From positions 1 through 34,713 of the forward strand of contig NZ_VFUA01000072.1 in assembly GCF_006440735.1 (NCBI RefSeq): 34,713 bases of DNA, given 5' to 3'. How positions within the stretch are numbered: position 1 is the first letter of the stretch; the number at the start of each line of letters is the position of its first letter. The position numbers and the translations under genes were made by a program. The notes under the pieces were generated by a model that was given only the letters and a program-made list of their open reading frames with translations, made no database searches and had not been told where the DNA came from. Shown here piece by piece: positions 28,841-34,713 of this stretch. The stretch comes from Mesorhizobium sp. B2-7-1 (GTDB lineage: Bacteria > Pseudomonadota > Alphaproteobacteria > Rhizobiales > Rhizobiaceae).

Positions 28841-29485
28841 CGAAGCCGATGGCTGCGCCAGCTTGGCTTTTATAGTCTCAGCCACCGTCTTCAGATGATC
28901 CGCCGTCGAAAAACCCGAGATCGCCTTGCGCGGCTTCAGATCATGGTCGCCGTCTTCCAGCCAAACCACCTCGATGGCGTCGGAAAGGCCGTAGGTCGCG
29001 ACTTCCTCCTTGGTGCCGAACTCGTCGCGCGTGCCCTGGAAGATCAGCGTCGGCGTTTTCAGGTCGATGAGATGCTTCGTGCGCAATTGCTCCGGTTTGG
29101 CGGGCGGATGGAATGGATAGCCGAGGCAGACCAGGCCGGCGATCTCGCCCTTGGCGTACATCTCGTCGGCGACCATCGAGGCGACGCGGCCGCCCATCGA
29201 CTTACCACCGATGATCAGCTTGCCGGTCACGCCCTTGGCGCGGAGATCGGCAATCGCCTTCACATATTCCGGGTTCACCGTCTCGGCGCGCGGCGGCGGC
29301 TTGCGGTGGCCGTAGCGGCGCGCCGCCATGTAGTGGAACTCGAAGCGCGCGACCTGGAAGCCAGCCGCTGCGAGCGCCTTGGCGGTGGCGGTCATCGAGG
29401 GCGAGTCCATCGAAGCACCGGCGCCATGCGCGAGCAGGATGGTGACGGCAGCTGTGTCGAAGCCGTCGAAGAGGAAGTGGGTCAT
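28832..29485 (-). CDS. Alpha/beta hydrolase of the KANL3/TEX30-like type
   Basis: The protein has 217 residues and is a small cytoplasmic serine hydrolase fold. It has LLAHGAGASMDSP (oxyanion strand), the nucleophile elbow GGKSMGGR with Ser, the acid in IFQGTRDEFG, and the catalytic His in EDGDHDLKPRK. These features place it in the dienelactone-hydrolase-related KANL3/TEX30 group, substrate unknown. The ATG at 29485 is used because the frame upstream of it (to 29596) runs through a repeat element. Its last residues (SSF and the stop) lie within the repeat at 28690-28840. Confidence 0.9.
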   Translation of the reverse strand: MTHFLFDGFDTAAVTILLAHGAGASMDSPSMTATAKALAAAGFQVARFEFHYMAARRYGHRKPPPRAETVNPEYVKAIADLRAKGVTGKLIIGGKSMGGRVASMVADEMYAKGEIAGLVCLGYPFHPPAKPEQLRTKHLIDLKTPTLIFQGTRDEFGTKEEVATYGLSDAIEVVWLEDGDHDLKPRKAISGFSTADHLKTVAETIKAKLAQPSASSF

Positions 29486-29501
29486 GGGTGCTCCAACCTC
29501 C

Positions 29502-29686
29502 CCTTCTCTCCTTGCGGGAGAAGGTGGCTGAGCGAAGCTCCGACGGATGAGGGATGCTCCAACTTGGCGTACACGCCCATCAATGTACCGGTACACGTCA
29601 ACATCACCAGCGTCTCATTCCCTCCAACACCCCTCATCCGTCTCGGCGCTGCGCGCCGATCCACCTTCTCCCACAAAGGGAGAAGG
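29502..29686. repeat. RIME-like nested inverted repeat (about 185 bp)
   Basis: Its ends are near-exact copies of the element at 16378-16521 (CTTCTC..GGGAGAAGG hairpins, CGACGGATGAGGG). The centre instead carries a TGTACCGGTACA 12-base palindrome (29584-29595). It lies between the hydrolase and the HTH-TPR gene. Confidence 0.88.
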
Positions 29687-29695
29687 AAAAGGCGC

Positions 29696-30814
29696 TCACC
29701 CCGCCGTCCTCGCCATGTGCAAATCCACGAACTGTATGCCCTTCTGCGCCAACCTCGCCCATTCGGAGTCCGTATCCAATTCCAGATACCGCCCCCACAG
29801 CCGCCTGGCCTCCGTCAGATTTCCCGCATCGAATTCCAGCCGCGCGAGGTTGAAGACCGGGTCGGCGTAGCTCTTGTCGAGCGCGATCGCCTTCTGCAGA
29901 TGCCGTCTTGCCGAGGCAACCTTGCCCTCATCGCTCATCAGCCCGGCGAGGTTGAACCAGGCTTCGACAAAGCCGGGATCGAGTTTTATCGCCCGCGCAT
30001 AGTCATGCGCCGCCTCGGCAGCGCGGCCGGCGCCGCGCAGGCAGTTGGCGCGGTTGAAGGCGGCGATCGCATCCTTGGGATCGATCGCAAGGCAGCGCTG
30101 GTAGAGTGCTGCCGCATCGTCGTGGCGCCCCTCCTCTTCCGCCATTTCCGCCTCGGCGAACAGTTCCTCCAGCGTGTCGTCTTCCGGTGAGCCGAGGTCG
30201 AACAGCAATTGGCCGTCGAGCTCGCTCCTGCCGTCGTCGAGATAGATCGCGTCCGGGCGGCCATGTTGCGAGCCAAGGTTGAGCGACTTGGCGGTGAGCG
30301 AGGCGACCGGGCCGGACCGGTGCACCGAGCGTGCGATCGCGCCCCACGACGCGCCGCTGGTGATCAGCCCGGCATATTTGCGGGCCAGGATCAGGTCGCG
30401 GAAGGAATAGGGTTCGCCGTCATGCTCGAAGGCGTCGAACAGCGACAGCATGTCGAGATCGGCGCCAGCCAGTCGCGACCGATCAATCAGCGATTGCCTG
30501 GAGAGCGACGAGGCGTCGGGCGCCTTCATCAGGCCAAGGAGGCGCAGGAAGCCGTTCTCGCTGATAAGCTGGCGCCCAGCTTCGCGCTCGGCCTTCGCGC
30601 GGCGCTCGATCTCGGCGTCGCCGGATTTCGCCGCCTTGGCGAGAAGCGCGCGGCCGAAGACGACGTGGCTGGTGCGGCGGGTGACGCCGCGCCTCAACTC
30701 TGCATGGCGGCGCTCGACCTCGCGCGCGGCAAGGCGCAACGGAAAGGCGGCCAGCGCGCCGACGACGCCGAAGACGGCGCCGGGAACGATCACTGGCCCT
30801 GCACTTCCCTTCAC
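29696..30814 (-). CDS. HTH-TPR protein translationally coupled to Ku
   Basis: The protein has up to 372 residues. A hydrophobic stretch is at about 8-28. The region 105-168 (SLSRQSLIDRS ... EPYSFRDLILARKYAGLITSGASWGAIARSVHR) resembles a MerR-type winged helix. Three or four tetratricopeptide repeats fill 215-350 (LYQRCLAIDPKDAIAAFNRANCLR, YARAIKLDPGFVEAWFNLAGLM, LQKAIALDKSYADPVFNLARL). Known ligand or function: none that I can name. The GTG start (30812-30814) overlaps the ku stop as GTGA, so coupling is likely; another GTG seven codons in is possible. A role tied to end joining, such as regulation or scaffolding, is inference. Confidence 0.8.
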   Translation of the reverse strand: MKGSAGPVIVPGAVFGVVGALAAFPLRLAAREVERRHAELRRGVTRRTSHVVFGRALLAKAAKSGDAEIERRAKAEREAGRQLISENGFLRLLGLMKAPDASSLSRQSLIDRSRLAGADLDMLSLFDAFEHDGEPYSFRDLILARKYAGLITSGASWGAIARSVHRSGPVASLTAKSLNLGSQHGRPDAIYLDDGRSELDGQLLFDLGSPEDDTLEELFAEAEMAEEEGRHDDAAALYQRCLAIDPKDAIAAFNRANCLRGAGRAAEAAHDYARAIKLDPGFVEAWFNLAGLMSDEGKVASARRHLQKAIALDKSYADPVFNLARLEFDAGNLTEARRLWGRYLELDTDSEWARLAQKGIQFVDLHMARTAG

Positions 30815-31719
30815 TTCTTGCTCTTGCCGACGGCCTTCAACAGGTTCGCCTTCAGCGGATTTTCAGCCGCGCCGCCCGCGGCCGCCTTCTTGGCGGGCTT
30901 GGCCGGCGCTTCCTCGGCCTTGCTCTTCGACTTGGCCGGGGGCTTCGCCTGCTGCGACAGGCTCGCCTTCAGCGCGTCCATCAGGTTGATGACATTGCCG
31001 CGCTCGGGTGCTGCGGCGATGATCGGCTTGTGGCCTTTCAGCTTCTCGCGGATCATCGCCATTAGCGCCACCTCGTAGCGATCCTCGTAGTTCTTCGGAT
31101 CGAAGTGGGTTTCCTTCTGCTTGATCAGGGCCTCGGCCAGCTGCAGCATTTCCGCGTCGGGCTTGGCATCCGGGATGTTGCCGAAATATTCAGTGGTGCC
31201 GCGCACTTCGTTGGGGTTCCTCAAGGTGCAGACGAACATGCCGTTCTCGCGCGCACCGATCGTCACCACGCGCTCGCGGCTGGAGAGCACCAGGCGGGCA
31301 ATCGCCAGCTTGCCGGATTTGCGCATGGCTTCCCGCAGCACCGCGAAGGTTTCTTCCGCCATCGCGCCATCCGGCGCCAGGTAATAAGGCGAGTCCTGGT
31401 AGACGACATCGACCTCGCCCTCGTCGACGAAGGCCTCGATGTTCATCGTGTGGTTGGATTCGATCCGGACCGCGTCGAGGTCGGCGTCATCGATTATGAT
31501 GTACTGCTTGTCCTCATATTCGTAGCCACGCACGAGATCCGAGCGCTCGATCAGGCCGAGCTCTGGATCGACCGGCTTCATGTTGATGCGGTTGTGGGTC
31601 TTCTTGTGCAGCTGATTGAACGAGATCCGCTCGCTCGCGCTGGTGGCCGGATAGAGCCGGACCGGACAGCTAACGAGGCTGAGCTTGAGGTAACCTTTCC
31701 AACTTGCCCTGGGCGCCAT
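30811..31719 (-). CDS. ku: Ku protein (NHEJ DNA-end binding)
   Basis: The protein has 302 residues. Bacterial Ku forms a homodimeric ring that threads broken DNA ends and recruits LigD. The beginning MAPRASWKGYLKLSLVSCPVRLYPA is the standard bacterial Ku start. The beta-barrel/bridge core follows, with ERISFNQLHKK, GYEYEDKQYIIIDDADLDAVR and the FDPKNYEDRYEVALMAMIREKLKG block. The last 50 residues are a Lys/Ala/Pro-rich tail (AKPPAKSKSKAEEAPAKPAKK), typical of rhizobial Ku and thought to bind DNA or LigD. AGGAG lies seven bases before the ATG. The gene overlaps the HTH-TPR gene (GTGA) and follows ligD on the same strand. Confidence 0.97.
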   Translation of the reverse strand: MAPRASWKGYLKLSLVSCPVRLYPATSASERISFNQLHKKTHNRINMKPVDPELGLIERSDLVRGYEYEDKQYIIIDDADLDAVRIESNHTMNIEAFVDEGEVDVVYQDSPYYLAPDGAMAEETFAVLREAMRKSGKLAIARLVLSSRERVVTIGARENGMFVCTLRNPNEVRGTTEYFGNIPDAKPDAEMLQLAEALIKQKETHFDPKNYEDRYEVALMAMIREKLKGHKPIIAAAPERGNVINLMDALKASLSQQAKPPAKSKSKAEEAPAKPAKKAAAGGAAENPLKANLLKAVGKSKK

Positions 31720-31936
31720 GATGAACTCCTACGCGGCCATGCACTGACACTATGTTGGAGCATGATCTTGTCATGCTCTTTGCAGCGCTTCGTCCGGAGG
31801 ACGAGCAGCGCCGTGGAAATCCTACACCGACCCCTCACCCTACAGCCGAATTCCTAGCGAAGTGTTCTTGGAGTGGGTTAGCGCGAAGGATAATTCAAAT
31901 TGTGGGAAGCGTCGATGGAGATGGCGCCGCCCTTTT

Positions 31937-32091
31937 CCTCGCCCCACGAAGTGGGGAGAGGTGGCTCGGCGAAGCCGAGACGGAGAGGGGGAATGGCGTG
32001 GCGCCGAATGTTCCGGCGCTTGACCACATACGCTGGCGCTGCCCCTCTCCGGCCGCTACGCGGCCACCGCTCCCCACTTCGTGGGGCGAGG
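31937..32091. repeat. RIME-like nested inverted repeat (155 bp) between ligD and ku
   Basis: The 22-base ends at 31937-31958 and 32070-32091 are exact complements; each end is itself a hairpin around GAAG or CTTC. It begins two bases after the ligD stop (32094). The design is the same as the elements at 16378 and 29502, but the sequence is a different subtype. The rest of the spacer, 31720-31936, shows only a short GAGCATGA-N5-TCATGCTC palindrome at 31758-31778 and no gene. Confidence 0.88.
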
Positions 32092-32093
32092 AA

Positions 32094-34586
32094 CTAGCGC
32101 TCAAACGCCGGCAAATCCCTGGCAGCCTCATCGATCTCCGCCCACGGGTCGCCCGACGTCTCCAGCAGGCCGGGCAGCGAGGCGTAGTTCAAATCCTCGG
32201 GCGCGTCGATCGCCTCCAGGTCGGTCCAGCTTACCGGAGTCGAGGCCGGCAAGTTGGTGCGGGCACGCAGCGAATAGGGCGCGGCGGAGGTGTGGCCGCG
32301 GGCGTTGCGGTGGAAATCGATGAAGATGCGCTTCTTGCGGTTTTCCTTGCCCATCGTGGTGGTGAAGGTGTCAGGCGCGGTCGCGGCGAGCAATGTCGAA
32401 ATGGCGCTCGACGCCTGGTGCAGCTTCTTCCAGTTCTGCTTGCGCGTCACCGGCACGGTGATGTGGATGCCCTTGCCGCCCGACGTCTTGGCGAACGGCA
32501 CCAGGCCGAGGCTTTCCAACCCACCCTTGATGTGGACGGCGGCCTCGACCACCTCGCGCCACGAAATCCCCTCGCCTGGGTCGAGGTCGAAGACGATCTG
32601 GTCGGGCTTGTCGAGCTTGGCGCGATGCGTGCCCCAGGTGTGGAACTCGACGACGCCGAACTGCGCCAGCGCTAGGTAGCCCTTGGCATCCTCGACCGAG
32701 AGATAGGTTTTTGTTTCGCCTTCCGAATTGGTGCTCTCGAACACCGCCACCGAGGGCGGCATGCCGGTGAAGGCGTGGCGCTGGAAGAAGCAGTCCTGCG
32801 GCTTGCCAGTCGGGCAGCGCACCAGCGACACCGGGCGGCCGATGATATGCGGCAGCATGAAATCGCCGACCAGCGCGTAGTAGACAGCGATGTCGAGTTT
32901 GGTCGGCCCGGTCTTGCCGAACAGCCGCCGCTCCGGATTGGTGACCCAGATGGTGGCGAGGTCGGACTCGGCGATCAGCCGCTTGCGCTTGACCGGCACC
33001 GGCGTGGTGAGCCCGCCGACATCGCGCAAGCCGCGAAAGACGCCGTGGCGCAGCGAATTGTCGGCCGTGCGGTTGGCGTAGTGGATGCGCGCCGACAGCA
33101 ACGGCTTCACCCAATGCATCTCGCGCATGATCTCGCGCGGCACGCCTTCGGGCGGCGTGGCGCCGGCGGTCAGCCGCTCCAGTCGGGCGAGCAACTCCGT
33201 CGCCATGTCGCGGTCGAAGCCGGTGCCGACCTTGCCGCGATAGTGCAGCTCGCCATTCTCGAACTCGGCCATGCCAAGCGCCGCCAACCCCTCCGCCCGG
33301 TCGGAGACGGTGTAGCCGGCGATGACGAAGTCATCCTTTTCGAGCGCCTTCACCTTGGTCCAACTCTTGGTGCGGCCGCTCTGGTAGATGGCGTCGGCGC
33401 GCTTGGAGACGACGCCTTCGAGCCCGAGTTCCGTCGCCTGCTCGTAGAGCCCTTGGCCCGAACCCTCGACATGGTCACTGTACTGGATGGCGGAATTGGC
33501 GGCCTGGCCGGCGAGCAGTTCGGCCAGCAAGGCCTTGCGCTTTTGCAGTGGCGCCTTGCGCAGGTCCCAGCCGTCGAGATGGAGCAGGTCGAAGGCGTAG
33601 AAATGCAGTTTCGAGCCGGCGCCCTCGGCCAGCGCGTCCTGCAGCAGCGCGAAGCGCGAAATGCCTTTGTCGTCGAGCACCATGATCTCGCCGTCGATGA
33701 TCGCCTGGGCGACCGGCAGCCGCGAAAAGGCCTGCGGGAGATCGCCATAACGCTTCGTCCAGTCGATGCCGCCGCGGGTGATCAGCCGAACCTCGCCATC
33801 CACCACATGCGCCATGGTGCGGTAGCCGTCGAATTTTATCTCGTGCAGCCAGAGCTCTGGCGTTTTCCGTGAGGGGTGTTCACCGCCTGGCGGCTCTGTC
33901 ACCTGGGTGGCCAGTTGCGGCTCGATGCGGGTGGGTGGATCGCCCTTTACCGCGCCGGGCAACGCGCCCGGCTTCAGCGAGCCGGCTTTCGGCGGCAGGC
34001 GCTCGCGTTTCTTCGGCGGCGTCACCAGTTCCTCGATGCGACGGCCCGATTTCACGCTTTCGGGCCTGGCTTCAAGAATGTCGAGCTTGGTGTCGGAAGC
34101 GAGGTCGCGCTCCTTGAACAAAAGCCAGTTCTTCTTGTTTTCATGCTCGCCGGGCTTGGGCTTCAGCCTGGTCAGCATCCAGCCGCCATTGAGCTTCTCA
34201 CCGGCCAGCCGGAACTTGAAGGCGCCGGTCCTGAGGCTTTTCTCGACATCCTCCATCGGTGCCCAGGTGCCGGTGTCCCAGACGATCATGGGCCCACCGC
34301 CATATTCGCCCTCGGGGATGACGCCCTCGAAGTCGATATATTCGATGGGGTGGTCCTCGGTCTCGACGGCGAGGCGCTTGTCGGCCGGGTTGAGCGAGGG
34401 GCCCCGCGGCACGGCCCAGCTTTTGAGCACGCCGCCGACTTCGAGGCGCAGGTCGTAATGATCGGCGGTGGCGTGATGCTTGTGGACGACGAAGCGGTTG
34501 CCCTCTCCGCCTGCGAGGCTGCCCGTCGGCTCCGGCGTGCGGGAGAATTCGCGTTTGGCGCGGTAGGGTTTGAGGTTGGCGGGCAT
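32094..34586 (-). CDS. ligD: ATP-dependent DNA ligase D (LigD), three-domain
   Basis: The protein has 830 residues in the order phosphoesterase, ligase, polymerase, as in other rhizobia and Pseudomonas. The 3'-phosphoesterase domain (about 30-190) has HKHHATADHYDLRLE and GEYGGG. The ligase domain (about 240-525) has the nucleotidyl lysine Lys251 in EIKFDGYR, DGEIMVLD, EGVVSKR and WTKVK. The primase/polymerase domain (about 545-830) has the catalytic FDLDPGEG (Asp667, Asp669), SGGKGIHITVPV and RIFIDFHRNARGHTSAAPYSLRA. All active motifs look intact. With Ku it repairs double-strand breaks without a template. The ATG at 34586 starts a normal MPANLKPYRAKREF N-terminus; the ribosome site is weak. 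Confidence 0.97.
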   Translation of the reverse strand: MPANLKPYRAKREFSRTPEPTGSLAGGEGNRFVVHKHHATADHYDLRLEVGGVLKSWAVPRGPSLNPADKRLAVETEDHPIEYIDFEGVIPEGEYGGGPMIVWDTGTWAPMEDVEKSLRTGAFKFRLAGEKLNGGWMLTRLKPKPGEHENKKNWLLFKERDLASDTKLDILEARPESVKSGRRIEELVTPPKKRERLPPKAGSLKPGALPGAVKGDPPTRIEPQLATQVTEPPGGEHPSRKTPELWLHEIKFDGYRTMAHVVDGEVRLITRGGIDWTKRYGDLPQAFSRLPVAQAIIDGEIMVLDDKGISRFALLQDALAEGAGSKLHFYAFDLLHLDGWDLRKAPLQKRKALLAELLAGQAANSAIQYSDHVEGSGQGLYEQATELGLEGVVSKRADAIYQSGRTKSWTKVKALEKDDFVIAGYTVSDRAEGLAALGMAEFENGELHYRGKVGTGFDRDMATELLARLERLTAGATPPEGVPREIMREMHWVKPLLSARIHYANRTADNSLRHGVFRGLRDVGGLTTPVPVKRKRLIAESDLATIWVTNPERRLFGKTGPTKLDIAVYYALVGDFMLPHIIGRPVSLVRCPTGKPQDCFFQRHAFTGMPPSVAVFESTNSEGETKTYLSVEDAKGYLALAQFGVVEFHTWGTHRAKLDKPDQIVFDLDPGEGISWREVVEAAVHIKGGLESLGLVPFAKTSGGKGIHITVPVTRKQNWKKLHQASSAISTLLAATAPDTFTTTMGKENRKKRIFIDFHRNARGHTSAAPYSLRARTNLPASTPVSWTDLEAIDAPEDLNYASLPGLLETSGDPWAEIDEAARDLPAFER

Positions 34587-34640
34587 GGCTAGGCGCCGAA
34601 GAACGGAATGGAATACGGCGAACGCCGCGTTCCCTCGCCC

Positions 34641-34690
34641 CCCTCTCTGTCCTGCCGGACATCTCCCCCTCAAGGGGGGAGATTGGCAGT
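34641..34690. repeat. REP-like palindromic element upstream of ligD
   Basis: ATCTCCCCC-N5-GGGGGAGAT (34661-34683) is preceded by a GTCCTGCCGGAC hairpin (34649-34660). This is the same stem as at 8094-8116, with a related copy at 23021-23061. The window ends soon after, without another gene start. Confidence 0.8.
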
Positions 34691-34713
34691 TCCAGCGCCG
34701 GCACTCCCCTTCC

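Overview
The window is high-GC DNA whose gene content, non-ATG start usage and palindromic repeats suit a Rhizobiales alphaproteobacterium, most likely Mesorhizobium or a close relative. This assignment is inferred from family resemblance; there is no rRNA or other marker gene. I see no tRNA, rRNA, CRISPR array, transposase, integrase or phage gene. It reads as ordinary chromosome with small accessory patches.

Layout. 1-1.8 kb: truncated SDR gene, His/Lys-rich exported Asr-like protein with a strong terminator, YdeI/OmpD-associated protein. 1.8-4.2 kb: GlnHPQ-like amino-acid ABC transporter operon on the minus strand (binding protein, permease, ATPase). 4.4-7.0 kb: SDR-fold protein without the catalytic Tyr/Lys, convergent with a LysR regulator that follows a trypsin-fold PDZ protein lacking its catalytic triad. 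7.2-9.6 kb: YghU-type glutathione enzyme, exported PEBP/YbhB protein, uncharacterised protein. 10-13.3 kb: PLP aminotransferase, sulfotransferase-like protein, GYD/ABM-like pair, 51-aa DUF1127-like protein. 13.5-17.1 kb: Omp31-like barrel, cytosine-deaminase-like amidohydrolase, GFA-family protein, frameshifted isochorismatase-family gene. 17.2-20.9 kb: small AT-richer unknowns, divergent LysR/MFS pair, lysozyme-like lipoprotein. 20.9-25.9 kb: extended amidase, Sel1-repeat gene split by a stop codon, membrane WD40 protein. 26.1-26.35 kb: a complete tiny transcription unit encoding a 36-aa RiPP-like precursor. 26.5-30.8 kb: membrane-anchored SdrD_B-like protein, exonuclease III, alpha/beta hydrolase, HTH-TPR protein. 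30.8-34.6 kb: ku and ligD.

How the genes work together. The clearest functional module is non-homologous end joining: ligD, ku, and an HTH-TPR gene whose GTG start overlaps the ku stop, all on the minus strand. The ABC operon takes up polar amino acids. Two LysR genes sit beside likely partners or targets. Several nested inverted repeats (RIME/REP-like) lie between genes and in places supply or abut stop codons.

Most interesting: the orphan RiPP-like unit at 26.1 kb, with a lasso-type leader pattern but no ring-forming acidic residue and no maturation enzymes nearby. Next are two enzyme-fold proteins without catalytic residues, two broken genes, the ku-coupled HTH-TPR gene, and a plus-strand terminator at 15.85 kb with no gene before it.
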